From Moraxellaceae bacterium (GTDB lineage Bacteria; Pseudomonadota; Gammaproteobacteria; Pseudomonadales; Moraxellaceae), in NCBI GenBank assembly GCA_004173455.1, contig SECL01000022.1, forward strand, positions 1 to 53,711: a stretch of DNA of 53,711 bases, in the 5' to 3' direction. The notes beneath the pieces were generated by a model. That model made no database searches. It was not told the DNA's origin and saw only the letters and a list, made by a program, of their open reading frames with translations. A program made the position numbers and the translations under genes. Shown here one piece after another: positions 34,783 to 44,172 of this stretch (position 1 is the stretch's first letter; every line of letters begins with the position of its first letter).

Positions 34783-36153
34783 ATGATGACCAGTCACTTG
34801 CAACAATTACAAGCCATTAGCCATCCATTAGCAGGTAGTGCTGCCAGCGATGACCAACTATTTGAACAAATCGGCAATGCGCAGTTTGTGCTGATTGGCG
34901 AGGCTTCACATGGCACACATGAGTTTTATCAGGAGCGGGCACGGATTACCCAGCGCCTGATTGAAGAAAAAAACTTTAGTGCGGTGGTGGTGGAGGCAGA
35001 CTGGCCGGATGCCTATCGGATCAATCGTTATATTCGCGCACAGGGTCATGATCAGAATGCACAGGCAGCCTTGCGTGATTTCAAGCGGTTTCCGCGCTGG
35101 ATGTGGCGCAATGACGTGGTGCTGGAGTTTGTGGAATGGTTACGCCAATACAATCAGCAAGCGATGCAAAATAACAAGCCACAAGCCGGGTTTTATGGCA
35201 TGGATTTATACAGCTTGCATCGCTCCATGGAAGCAGTGATTGACTATCTGGACAGTGTAGACCCGGAAGCGGCACAACGGGCACGTACGCGCTATAGCTG
35301 TTTTGATTCCTTTGGTAAAGAACCACAAACCTATGGTATGGCGACGGTTTATGGGGTGGCCGAACCTTGCGAAGATGCGGTCATTGCCCAGTTGATGGAA
35401 TTGCGCCATCAGGAAGAAGCACTGGTGAAAAATGATGGGTTACTGGCTGAGGATGAGCATTTTTATGCCGAACAAAATGCCCGTCTGGCGGTAGATGCAG
35501 AGCGTTATTACCGTGCCATGTTCCGTGGTCGTGATAATTCATGGAACCTGCGCGATACCCATATGGTGGATACCATTGATGCACTGGCTACCCATCAGGC
35601 TGAACAAGGACAACCTGCCAAAATTATAGTCTGGGCGCATAATTCGCATCTGGGGGATGCCCGCGCCACCGAAGTGAGCCAGCGCGATCAGGTCAATGTC
35701 GGTCAGCTAATGCGCGAACGGCATCCAGATCATACGTTTATTATTGGGTTTAGCACCTATCAGGGTGAGGTGTACGCGGCTAATGACTGGGATAGTCCGG
35801 GTATCGTTAAAAAAGTACGTTCCGGCTTGCCTGATAGTCATGAAGCAGTATTGCATCAGGTTAGTCAGCAGGCGGGTGTAGAAAAGCTCTGGATCAACCT
35901 ACAAGCCCAGCAGCAAAAAGAAAAACCCGATGCTGTGCTGCTCAGCAAGGAGCGGCTGGAGCGATATATTGGAGTGATTTATGCACCTGCCACCGAGCGC
36001 TGGAGTCATTATCTGAAAACCCGGCTGGATCAGCAATATGATGCGCTGATTTATATCGATAAAACCCACGCCTTAAATCCACTGGATCGGCAAAGTAGCG
36101 CAGCAGTAGAAAGCGAACAGGACTTGCCGGAAACCTATCCAAGCGGTGAGTAA
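34783..36153 (+). CDS. Erythromycin esterase-like hydrolase
   Basis: A 456-residue protein of the erythromycin-esterase superfamily. LIGEASHGTHEFYQERARI carries the conserved H and E of the active site, VVVEADWPDAYRINRYI and FYGMDLYSLHRSMEAV are family hallmarks, and IIVWAHNSHLGDARAT supplies the later histidine. Known Ere enzymes open macrolide lactones, but most chromosomal homologues have unknown substrates, so no resistance claim follows. Many relatives are fused to a phosphoribosyltransferase domain, and none is present here. GGGAG lies in front of tandem ATG codons. Confidence 0.85.
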   Translation: MMTSHLQQLQAISHPLAGSAASDDQLFEQIGNAQFVLIGEASHGTHEFYQERARITQRLIEEKNFSAVVVEADWPDAYRINRYIRAQGHDQNAQAALRDFKRFPRWMWRNDVVLEFVEWLRQYNQQAMQNNKPQAGFYGMDLYSLHRSMEAVIDYLDSVDPEAAQRARTRYSCFDSFGKEPQTYGMATVYGVAEPCEDAVIAQLMELRHQEEALVKNDGLLAEDEHFYAEQNARLAVDAERYYRAMFRGRDNSWNLRDTHMVDTIDALATHQAEQGQPAKIIVWAHNSHLGDARATEVSQRDQVNVGQLMRERHPDHTFIIGFSTYQGEVYAANDWDSPGIVKKVRSGLPDSHEAVLHQVSQQAGVEKLWINLQAQQQKEKPDAVLLSKERLERYIGVIYAPATERWSHYLKTRLDQQYDALIYIDKTHALNPLDRQSSAAVESEQDLPETYPSGE

Positions 36154-36172
36154 TACTGCTTAAAAAAGTCTG

Positions 36173-36958
36173 CTAAATTGTTGGAGCTTGCTGGATAGCC
36201 TGTTCAATCATCCAGTAGGCAATACTGCCTTTGGGGGGAATAGTGGGCAACTGGTAAAAATCAAAAAACGCGGCTTCGGCAATTTCTTCATCTTGCAGCG
36301 ACAGCTCACCGCCAGCGTATTCTGCTTTAAATGCTAGCATCAAATTGCTGGGAAAAGGCCAAGGTTGACTGGCCATATATTGAATATTTTTTAAGCTAAT
36401 TCCCACTTCTTCAAATGTTTCGCGTGCAACAGCCTGTTCGAGGGTTTCACCCACTTCAACAAAACCGGCAATCAGGCCATACATGCTGGTATGGCGTTGT
36501 GCCGAACGCGCCAACAGGATTTGTGAACCTTTGGTAATGGCAATAATGACGCAGGGGTTAATGCGCGGATACTGCGAGTAACCGCAAGCTGTGCAGGTCA
36601 TGCAGTGTTCACTAACATGCGCTATGGCCTTGTTACCACAGCGGCTACAAAACTGGTGATTACGTTTCCATTCCAGTAGCTGCATGGCACGGCTGGTTTG
36701 CTCAAACTGCGCGACAGTCCATTGGCTGACCAACTGGCGCACCGGTACAAACTGATAGCCTGCCGGAATATCTGCATCGTGGATAAAAGGACGCGCTACA
36801 ATCCGCTGTACTGGCTGATCGGCAGCCACACTGACCAAAATATCGTCTGGATGTGCAGTCAAGCAGGGCAAGGCTAGCTGTTGATTGACCAGCAATGCAT
36901 TGTCTTTGAGGATATAAGCACTAACGAGCGCCGCATCATCTAAAAGGTGATCAGGCAT
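36173..36958 (-). CDS. nudC: NADH pyrophosphatase / RNA decapping hydrolase NudC
   Basis: NudC hydrolyses NAD(H) and removes NAD caps from RNA. The 261-residue protein has the zinc ribbon FCSRCGNKAI...CMTCTACGYSQYPR (two C-x-x-C pairs), the Nudix box GFVEVGETLEQAVARETFEE (split), and the downstream SQPWPFPSNLMLAF motif specific to NudC-type enzymes. An extra cysteine sits between the second ribbon pair. It is convergent with the preceding gene. Confidence 0.93.
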   Translation of the reverse strand: MPDHLLDDAALVSAYILKDNALLVNQQLALPCLTAHPDDILVSVAADQPVQRIVARPFIHDADIPAGYQFVPVRQLVSQWTVAQFEQTSRAMQLLEWKRNHQFCSRCGNKAIAHVSEHCMTCTACGYSQYPRINPCVIIAITKGSQILLARSAQRHTSMYGLIAGFVEVGETLEQAVARETFEEVGISLKNIQYMASQPWPFPSNLMLAFKAEYAGGELSLQDEEIAEAAFFDFYQLPTIPPKGSIAYWMIEQAIQQAPTI

Positions 36959-37072
36959 AAGATTATCCGGTGATAGCGCGCTTTACAGCTTAGTTGTTGT
37001 TGATGTCAACGGCGTTATTTTAAAAGCTTTTTATTGCAGAAGCATTGTATTTTAATAACGCCGGAACAAAAC

Positions 37073-38731
37073 TCAGGCAGCCAGTTCCTGAACACTTTTC
37101 AGGCCAATCTCGAAAGGACGGATACCCAGCGGTTTTTGCTGTTCCAGACTTTCCAGATAATGTTCTACACTCACCATGACATTTGCCAACAAGTTAATAT
37201 GGTGGCTATCGGGTGGCGTGGTTTGATCGGGTGCAAAAGCACGTTCGACGTATTGTGCTGCCTGTTTTAGCATATCGCGGCCAGCCGTTGCATCCATAAA
37301 TGCCAAAGCGCCAGCAATGGTTTCAAACATGGCGGGTACATTATTCATGTGCAACAAGTCTTTGGTTTCCAGATAAGACGTCAAAGCACGCATACTCATG
37401 TTCAATGATTCGCGGCTTTCTTTGACCAGCGTTTCACCAGCTTCTTCCAGTTGGTGCAGGGAAATATGCAGGTTATGGAACGGCAACTTGCTGGTGCCAG
37501 CGATGTAGGAACGATCAAGCACAGTCAGGGCATTACCTGCATACAGCAGGGCATCCATCAGGTTATTGATTTCTTCAATATTGGTCATGTCACGCCAGCT
37601 TGAAATCTGGTTGGCTTGATAGGAAAGCAGGGTACCGGCATCGCCTAAGTTCAGCAGAGATAGGGTATTGGCCAGCTGATGCAGTTGTTCACCAATGGCA
37701 GAAAAACTACTGTCGATACTGTCGCCATGCTGCATGCTGTCAATCTTGTTTTTGATGTCGCTAATTTCCTGCTGCATCAATTCTGTGGTGACATGAATGG
37801 TGGCGCTATCGGGGCCATGCAGATAACGACCAAGCAAACTCGCTTGTGCATCACTAATCAGATAGTCATTCAAGCCCAGTTGCTGCCGCAGTTCATCGGC
37901 TTCTTCATGGTCACGGCAGGCACTTAATGTCAGTGCATCGGCAATATCCTGCTCGGTAGGCACAAATACTGCTGTATTGGTGACAAATTTTTGCAGGTTA
38001 CGTTCAATTAGAATCAGGCTGCGTAAGCGCACGGCATTAAGGCCACAACTTTGCAGGTCGGTAAAGGCAGTATTGATGGCATGCCAGTAAAGCTCTGAGC
38101 TACTGCCAGCAGCCAGCATGCTGGTAAAATGGCCAACCAGCTTAATGGCTTGAAAGTCTAGCGCATTGGCTTGTTTTTTAAGCAAATGATTGAGCGAGGT
38201 TTTATACAATGCCAGCAGCTGATTCACCTGTGCTGGACTGATTTCCGGCTTTTGCAGGTTGAGGTTCAGATTGGGCAACTGAATAATACTGAGGTAGGGC
38301 TGTAAAAAATAACCTTCACGCAATAGCGGCTGGTCAAGCTCGGCATAAATACGATTAATGGAAGGCAACAGGAAATGTGGTAGCAGGTTTTCACGCAACA
38401 CCACAAACTCCAGATAACGTGACAGCATCATCAGGCCTTCACTCACGGCGCCCAATTGCTGGTCGGTCACTTTGGTGGTATCGGCAACAATATGGTTAAT
38501 AAGCTGTGAGGTGGCCTGAGCCAGCTCAATAGCACCTGCAATTTCTAGCAGGCTCAGCACGCCATGGATCTGACGCATGTTTTCGCTGGCCTCAGCCAGA
38601 CCAAAGGTATTGCTGGTATCGTCAATATAGGCGCTTAAGGCATTTTGTACTTGTAATAGTGAGGCATCTATTTCCGGTTTAACAATATGAAGTGCAATGG
38701 CATCAAAATGTTGAGCGGTAGCAAGGGACAT
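37073..38731 (-). CDS. fimL: FimL-like type IV pilus / twitching motility regulator
   Basis: A 552-residue protein related to the N-terminal Hpt-like part of ChpA, without kinase or receiver domains. That size and content match Pseudomonas FimL (557 residues), which promotes type IV pilus assembly through the Pil-Chp/cAMP pathway. The first Hpt-like bundle contains NMRQIHGVLSLLEIAGAIEL, with the ChpA-type helix pattern but without a canonical H-x-x-K/R-G phosphosite. No signal peptide or membrane helix is present. No other pil or chp gene is nearby. Family is inferred from pattern and length. Confidence 0.75.
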   Translation of the reverse strand: MSLATAQHFDAIALHIVKPEIDASLLQVQNALSAYIDDTSNTFGLAEASENMRQIHGVLSLLEIAGAIELAQATSQLINHIVADTTKVTDQQLGAVSEGLMMLSRYLEFVVLRENLLPHFLLPSINRIYAELDQPLLREGYFLQPYLSIIQLPNLNLNLQKPEISPAQVNQLLALYKTSLNHLLKKQANALDFQAIKLVGHFTSMLAAGSSSELYWHAINTAFTDLQSCGLNAVRLRSLILIERNLQKFVTNTAVFVPTEQDIADALTLSACRDHEEADELRQQLGLNDYLISDAQASLLGRYLHGPDSATIHVTTELMQQEISDIKNKIDSMQHGDSIDSSFSAIGEQLHQLANTLSLLNLGDAGTLLSYQANQISSWRDMTNIEEINNLMDALLYAGNALTVLDRSYIAGTSKLPFHNLHISLHQLEEAGETLVKESRESLNMSMRALTSYLETKDLLHMNNVPAMFETIAGALAFMDATAGRDMLKQAAQYVERAFAPDQTTPPDSHHINLLANVMVSVEHYLESLEQQKPLGIRPFEIGLKSVQELAA

Positions 38732-39036
38732 AGTAATAACATCCTTCCTTAGATCTTATTTGAGGTCGATGTATTAGCCGGTACTGGGTCAGTAACAGGG
38801 CAGTACAGGAATTGGGTATTTGGGGCGCAAATCCCCAGCAGAGCTGAAACAGGCACAGCGTGCCAGATATTTTAGCACCTGCTATAACATATAGTGTTTG
38901 GCACGGGACAGCCAGTAAAAAATCATGCTTTGCTGAAGTTTTTTAGGCCATTTGCAGTAATTTGCACAGTTTGTGGGCAGAAAACAGGTGTGCTGCATAT
39001 TGGCGATAGAATGACTCTGGTTAGGCAATGGGCTAC
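38732..39036. other. Intergenic region upstream of fimL
   Basis: 305 bases without a gene. A minus-strand extended -10 TGCTAAAAT (complement of 38869-38877) is a plausible fimL promoter, giving a leader of about 130 bases. TGGGG-CGCAAAT-CCCCA (38821-38837) forms a small hairpin within that leader. Confidence 0.35.
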
Positions 39037-40476
39037 TTATTCAAATACAGTGCGCCATAAGGCAGGCATGCCATTTTTTTCGCTAAACTGATCCAGCCAT
39101 TGCGCGTGTTGTTGGGCTTCATGATTTGAAGCTGCAATCACCGGCACATTAAAGCGCCCTGCAAACTGTCGATGCTGGGACAGGCCATCGGCACCGCTTT
39201 GATCCTCGCCCATATCCAGCGTCACCTGTCCGCCCGTCATGGCAAGATAGACATCTGACAGAATTTCTGCATCCAGTAATGCGCCGTGAAAGGTACGGTC
39301 GCGCTGTTTGATTTCGTAGCGTCTGACCAGTGCGTCCAGCGAGTTTTTCTGCCCCGGATGCTTGCGTTTGGCAATGGCCAGTGTATCGGTCACTTCAACG
39401 CGACTTTTTAGGGAGGGAAAGCCGGCTTTTAAAAACTCCCCTTCTAAAAAGTTCATGTCAAAGGTGGCATTGTGGGCAATGATTTCTGCACCTTGTAAAT
39501 AGTCATTTAACTCGGCTGCAATTTGTGCAAAAAGTAGCTTGTCCTGCAAAAATTCATCGGTGATGCCGTGCACAGTCACAGAATCGCCCACTAATCGCTG
39601 CGGATTGATATACACATGAAACGAGCTGCCAGTGAGCTTGCGGTTGATCATTTCAATCACGCCGACTTCAATCACGCGGTCACCATCGGCAAAGCTAAAG
39701 CCAGTGGTTTCAGTATCCAGAATGAGCTGGCGCTTGCCGGACAGTTTTAGTGTGGCAGGTGTGCGCTTAATCCCGTTTTGCGGGTTGGCCTGTTCCAGTT
39801 GTTGTTCCTTGCTGTGCTGTTCTACCGCCGTTTTGGGTTCAACATTATCCACCCATTCTTCTTCATCAATCGTATATAACTCGTCAGGTTCCTGCTCATA
39901 AACCATGTCCAGACCCAATGGATCATGGCTTAACCAGTCAGGCTCCGGAGCAGCAGGATCGGTATCAGGTGTATTTGACTTTGAAGCAACTGGATTGTGA
40001 GTGGAAGAATTAGCGCCTGTGCCATTCTTAACTTGATCAGCACCCCGGTTGGCCAGCATATCAGCGCGCTCATTACCGGCATGTCCGGCGTGTCCCTTAA
40101 TCCAGTGCCATTCAATGGTGCGGTTTTGACAGACTTGATCCAGTTGTTGCCACAGGTCGGCATTGATTACTGCCTTGCCATCGGCCTTGCGCCAGTTTTT
40201 CTTTTTCCAGCCAATAATCCACTCGGTAATGCCTTGCTTGACATAGTTAGAGTCTGTCCAGATGACCAGTGATTGTGGCACAGCACAGGCTTTAACCCCT
40301 TCAATCGCGGCGGTGAGTTCCATGCGGTTATTAGTAGTATCCGGTTCACCCCCACACAGTTCTTGTTCCTGTCCATTGGGAAGTTGCATATATACGCCCC
40401 AGCCACCAAGGCCGGGATTGCCACGGCAGGCGCCATCGACATACAACACAACTGACTGGGTTTGGGGATTATTCAT
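39037..40476 (-). CDS. rnhA-dnaQ: Fused RNase HI and DNA polymerase III epsilon (proofreading) subunit
   Basis: One continuous frame encodes both proteins. The N-terminal RNase HI (about 1-150) has YVDGACRGNPG, NNRMELTAAIEG, WTDSNYV and GNERADMLANRG, the D-E-D-D active site. An acidic, low-complexity linker of about 90 residues follows. The C-terminal DEDDh exonuclease has LDTETTGF (Exo I), IAHNATFDMNFLE (Exo II) and HGALLDAEILSDVY (Exo III), then a tail with QVTLDMGE that resembles a clamp-binding motif. Start ATG 40476 is used; the longer frame begins with TTG. The fusion would tie RNA-primer removal to the replisome. Confidence 0.93.
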   Translation of the reverse strand: MNNPQTQSVVLYVDGACRGNPGLGGWGVYMQLPNGQEQELCGGEPDTTNNRMELTAAIEGVKACAVPQSLVIWTDSNYVKQGITEWIIGWKKKNWRKADGKAVINADLWQQLDQVCQNRTIEWHWIKGHAGHAGNERADMLANRGADQVKNGTGANSSTHNPVASKSNTPDTDPAAPEPDWLSHDPLGLDMVYEQEPDELYTIDEEEWVDNVEPKTAVEQHSKEQQLEQANPQNGIKRTPATLKLSGKRQLILDTETTGFSFADGDRVIEVGVIEMINRKLTGSSFHVYINPQRLVGDSVTVHGITDEFLQDKLLFAQIAAELNDYLQGAEIIAHNATFDMNFLEGEFLKAGFPSLKSRVEVTDTLAIAKRKHPGQKNSLDALVRRYEIKQRDRTFHGALLDAEILSDVYLAMTGGQVTLDMGEDQSGADGLSQHRQFAGRFNVPVIAASNHEAQQHAQWLDQFSEKNGMPALWRTVFE

Positions 40477-40841
40477 GGCCTGCAACAGCTCCGCACGGAT
40501 CAAGCCAGCAGTCTACCGAAGCCCAGTACAGAGGTAAAGCAAACCGGCAAAGCAATTGGACAGGGACAAAGCTACTAGATACAGAGAAAACATGGTCTGA
40601 TTTAAGTCAACCAAAAGCCAGTAACTTTGTTAAACAAGAAAAACCGCAAGCAGGTTTTAGGCCATTTGCTTGCAATATCGTTACGATTGACTATTTTTAT
40701 TTTCAAACTTTGTAAGTAATATGGCTAAATTGCAACATTCGCTGACATTCTGGCTGATAAACAGGGTTGGAGAGCCGAAGTAGTCTTCATACAATGTGGC
40801 GCTTTAATGTATGCGTTTAAACTGGGTGGTAGGAACAAGCT
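40477..40841. other. Divergent intergenic region between rnhA-dnaQ and mltD
   Basis: 365 bases with no gene. TTGACT at 40687-40692 is a candidate -35 element for mltD, but the -10 position (around TTGTAA to TAAGTA) is weak. AAAACC...GGTTTT around 40635-40660 is a small imperfect hairpin. Confidence 0.35.
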
Positions 40842-43800
40842 ATGCAACATTCTGTAGAAACCGTTGAGCAAAATACATCTGGCTTTCAAGGTAAGCTCAT
40901 GGCCCTGACGGTTGCCTTGCTGGCTGCCGGGATTGTGAGTGGTTGCTCCAGTACACCGCCCAAGAAAAACATGCAGGCCAAAACCAGCAAAACCATTGGT
41001 CATGCCAAATCGGGTCATCAAGAAGCCTTGCTGGATTCCGATAGTGTGGATTCGCTGGAATCATTGCTGTCGGCGACCGATATGGCGGCGGTAGAAGGCG
41101 ACCGTCTGGCTGTATTGCGTCATGGTGATGTCTGGAAACGCATGCGTGAAGGTTTTCAGATGAATCTGAATGTACAAAATAGCCGGATTACGGCACAGCG
41201 TAGCTGGTTTGCCAGTCGCCAGCCTTATGTGAATCGCCTAAGCGCGCGTGCCAGCCGTTATTTATATTACACCGTGACCGAAGCAGAGCGCCGTGGCATT
41301 CCCACCGAAATTGCGCTATTGCCGGTGATTGAAAGCTCCTATGATCCGGCTGCGACCAGTAGTGCTGCCGCCGCAGGCATGTGGCAGTTTATTCCCAGCA
41401 CCGGCACTATTTATGGCCTGCGTCAGAATTCCATTTATGATGGCCGCCGCGATGTGGTGGAGTCCACCCGCGCCGCGTATGAATTTTTAACCAGCCTATA
41501 TAACCAGTTTGGTTCATGGGAGCTGGCACTGGCTGCTTATAATGCTGGCCCCGGTCGTATCCAGCAAGCCATCAATCGCAATGCGGCCGCTGGGTTGCCT
41601 ACCGATTACTGGTCGCTCAAGCTGCCGGGCGAAACCATGAATTATGTCCCACGCTTTTTGGCAGTGGCACAGATCGTCAAAGATCCTGAGCAATATGGGG
41701 TTTACCTGCCCAGTATTGCCAACCGTCCGCACTTTCGGGAAGTTCAATTGCCTGGTGTGGTTGACCTGACGCTGGCGGCATCTATTGCCGGGTTAAGCTA
41801 TCAGGAATTGTATGAGTTAAACCCCGGTTTTAGAAGTAGTTATACTGATCCGATGGGGCCAAATCGCCTGTTGATTCCAGCAGCCTTAAATGCACAGGTT
41901 GACCAGCGTTTACGCAGCATGCCAACCCTTGGGCAAACCAACCCCGGCCTAATGGCAAGCCTTGGTCCAGTGGGTGGCGCGGTCATTTTAAGTCAGGGTG
42001 GCAATACGCCCAATCGCAGTTTTAGTACCCAGCAGGCCGCTGCCTTGATGAGCGCAGGTACGCCCAATCGCACCAATACATCTTCCATGGGCTCATCGGT
42101 TAGCCCGCCTGTAACAGTGCGTAATTCTACACCTGCTAGCACCACTACCAGCACCACCATTACCACCACCTTAAGTAATGGCAAGAAAATGGTTACCACT
42201 ACTGCACCTGTTACCCCGGTGATAACAGCAACTGTGCCTGCCACGGCAGCCACCAGCAAAACGGGTAACGTGCTGGCTATGAATACTCCGCGTAAACCCA
42301 CACCCATTTCTGCCAATGCACTGGCCGCTTTTGCCAATCAGGCCGATATACCCAGTAGTCCGCGCATACCAGTGGCTGTAACCCCGGCTCGTAATATTCA
42401 GCCTGTGGGTGAGCCACCCTTAAGTAATGCCGAGCTGCGTGGACTGACCGCTTCAGCAGCAGTGGTTAACACTGCCGCAGGCGAGCCACAGCCAAGCGTT
42501 GAAGAAAAAGCGAAAGTAGTGGCCGAATTACAGGCGCTGGCACCTGCCGGAACCCAAGTGATTGATCCACTGGATGGCAAGATCAAGCTGACAGCTATTC
42601 AAACCAGCCAGTCTGTCGCCGATGCCAAGGGGCAGGAGCTAAAGATCAAGTATGAACAGCCGGTTCTGGTGACTCAGAAAAGCAATACTTCTGCTGCCAA
42701 ACCAAAAGTAGAGCCAGTCATTGTCAATGCCACACAAAAACCGCAGGGTGAGCGTTCTGTACATGTGGTGCAGGCCGGCGATACCCTGGCCAATATTGCC
42801 ACCCGCTATGGCGTGAGCTGGCGTGATGTGGCTAACTGGAACCAGATTGACCCTGGCAAGTCATTGTATGTCGGCACCACGTTGTACTTGTACAATGCCA
42901 AAAAACCGCAGCCCAGCCGTCCTACCAGCTATACCGTGCAGTCTGGCGATACCCTGACAGCCGTCGCAGAAAAATTTGGTCTGAGTAACCAGCAATTGGC
43001 TGATATGAACAATATGAGTCCTACCAGCAACCTGCTGCGTGGTGCTCGCCTCAATTTGGTGGACAATGGTAACAGCAGAAACACTAACGAACAGGAACAA
43101 ACTCAGTCACGCAATGACAAGTCCAGTTTAGGCAGCAAATCTAGCGACAAAGTAGACACGGTCAACTATAAGGTCAAGCCGGGCGAATCAGTGGGTTCGC
43201 TGGCCAATCGCTATCAGATGAGTCCTGAAGAACTGGCATCGTTTAACAAGTTTTCTGCCAACAGCACCTTGTATATTGGGCAGACCATTAAAGTACCTGC
43301 CACAGCCGTTAATGATGCTGAGGAAAAAACATCTGCGCGTAACAGCAAGTCTTCCAGTAAAGAAGCTGCCAAAATTGATACGATCAGTTATACCGTCAAG
43401 TCGGGCGATACCTTGAGCCGGATTGCCAGCCGGTTTAATAGTAGCAATGATGAGCTGGCCAAACTGAATAAAATTTCGGCCACCAGCATGGTGATTGTTG
43501 GTCAAAAGCTGAATGTACCCAATACCGAAACCCCGGAGCAACCAGCACGTCCTACCAGCTATACCGTGCAGTCTGGCGATACGCTAACTGGTGTGGCGGC
43601 AAAGTTTGACCTGACGCCGCAGGAACTGGCCGACATGAATGATCTAAAAGCCAGCAGTAACTTACTGCGTGGCGCGACCTTGACACTGGTGAGTGATGCC
43701 AAGTCGGACAAGTCAGACAGCAAATCTAGCAAAAAATCGGCCAGCAAAAAAGCCGAAGCGGATGAGGTCGAGGTTGAAACCGTGAGCAGCAAGTCCAGCC

Positions 43801-44123
43801 GTTCTGGTGATACAGAACGCTATACGGTCAAACGCGGTGAATCGCTCAATAGCATTGCCGCCAAATATGACCTGAGCGTTGCTGAGCTGGCCAAAATGAA
43901 CCAGTTATCCAGCAAAACCATGGTACAGATTGGTCAAAGCCTGACAGTGCCCAAGCTAACCACTAACTACACCATCAAACGCGGTGACACATTGATTGGG
44001 GTGGCTTCAAAACATGGAATGTCGGTTGATGATCTGGCCAAAATGAACCAGATTTCTCCTTCTACCAATGTCAGGATTGGTGAGGTGCTGGTGGTGCCAA
44101 ATAACGGAAGCCGTAGCCTGTAA
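40842..44123 (+). CDS. mltD: Membrane-bound lytic transglycosylase D with seven or more LysM repeats
   Basis: MltD cleaves the glycan strands of peptidoglycan. A lipoprotein signal ends VSGC. The catalytic SLT domain (about 130-300) has ALLPVIESSYDP with E164, AAGMWQFIPSTG and ALAAYNAGPGR. One degenerate LysM-like segment follows (VVDLTLAASIAGLSYQ), then a Thr/Pro-rich linker of about 250 residues, and seven clear LysM domains from about residue 640 to the C-terminus, each starting YTVQ-S-G-D-T-L or similar. At 1093 residues it is about twice the size of E. coli MltD, which has two LysM domains. Ser/Lys linkers separate the repeats. Confidence 0.93.
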   Translation: MQHSVETVEQNTSGFQGKLMALTVALLAAGIVSGCSSTPPKKNMQAKTSKTIGHAKSGHQEALLDSDSVDSLESLLSATDMAAVEGDRLAVLRHGDVWKRMREGFQMNLNVQNSRITAQRSWFASRQPYVNRLSARASRYLYYTVTEAERRGIPTEIALLPVIESSYDPAATSSAAAAGMWQFIPSTGTIYGLRQNSIYDGRRDVVESTRAAYEFLTSLYNQFGSWELALAAYNAGPGRIQQAINRNAAAGLPTDYWSLKLPGETMNYVPRFLAVAQIVKDPEQYGVYLPSIANRPHFREVQLPGVVDLTLAASIAGLSYQELYELNPGFRSSYTDPMGPNRLLIPAALNAQVDQRLRSMPTLGQTNPGLMASLGPVGGAVILSQGGNTPNRSFSTQQAAALMSAGTPNRTNTSSMGSSVSPPVTVRNSTPASTTTSTTITTTLSNGKKMVTTTAPVTPVITATVPATAATSKTGNVLAMNTPRKPTPISANALAAFANQADIPSSPRIPVAVTPARNIQPVGEPPLSNAELRGLTASAAVVNTAAGEPQPSVEEKAKVVAELQALAPAGTQVIDPLDGKIKLTAIQTSQSVADAKGQELKIKYEQPVLVTQKSNTSAAKPKVEPVIVNATQKPQGERSVHVVQAGDTLANIATRYGVSWRDVANWNQIDPGKSLYVGTTLYLYNAKKPQPSRPTSYTVQSGDTLTAVAEKFGLSNQQLADMNNMSPTSNLLRGARLNLVDNGNSRNTNEQEQTQSRNDKSSLGSKSSDKVDTVNYKVKPGESVGSLANRYQMSPEELASFNKFSANSTLYIGQTIKVPATAVNDAEEKTSARNSKSSSKEAAKIDTISYTVKSGDTLSRIASRFNSSNDELAKLNKISATSMVIVGQKLNVPNTETPEQPARPTSYTVQSGDTLTGVAAKFDLTPQELADMNDLKASSNLLRGATLTLVSDAKSDKSDSKSSKKSASKKAEADEVEVETVSSKSSRSGDTERYTVKRGESLNSIAAKYDLSVAELAKMNQLSSKTMVQIGQSLTVPKLTTNYTIKRGDTLIGVASKHGMSVDDLAKMNQISPSTNVRIGEVLVVPNNGSRSL
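42918..42952 (+). repeat. 35-base direct repeat within mltD, copy 1
   Basis: This stretch is identical to 43548-43582, 630 bases (210 codons) downstream. It encodes the linker end and start of the second clear LysM repeat (RPTSYTVQSGD). Such identity at synonymous positions points to a recent duplication or gene conversion. Confidence 0.85.
43548..43582 (+). repeat. 35-base direct repeat within mltD, copy 2
   Basis: Identical to 42918-42952. It encodes the start of the fifth clear LysM repeat. The flanking repeats differ, so only this block has been homogenised or copied recently. Confidence 0.85.
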
Positions 44124-44172
44124 TTTTTGACGAAGTGCTTGGTCAATCAAGTCACTGTTTTGAGTAAAGCTT

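Noticed and set aside
34783-36153. Macrolide resistance gene
   Set aside because: The protein belongs to the broad erythromycin-esterase superfamily, whose chromosomal members mostly have unknown substrates; resistance is not supported by sequence alone.
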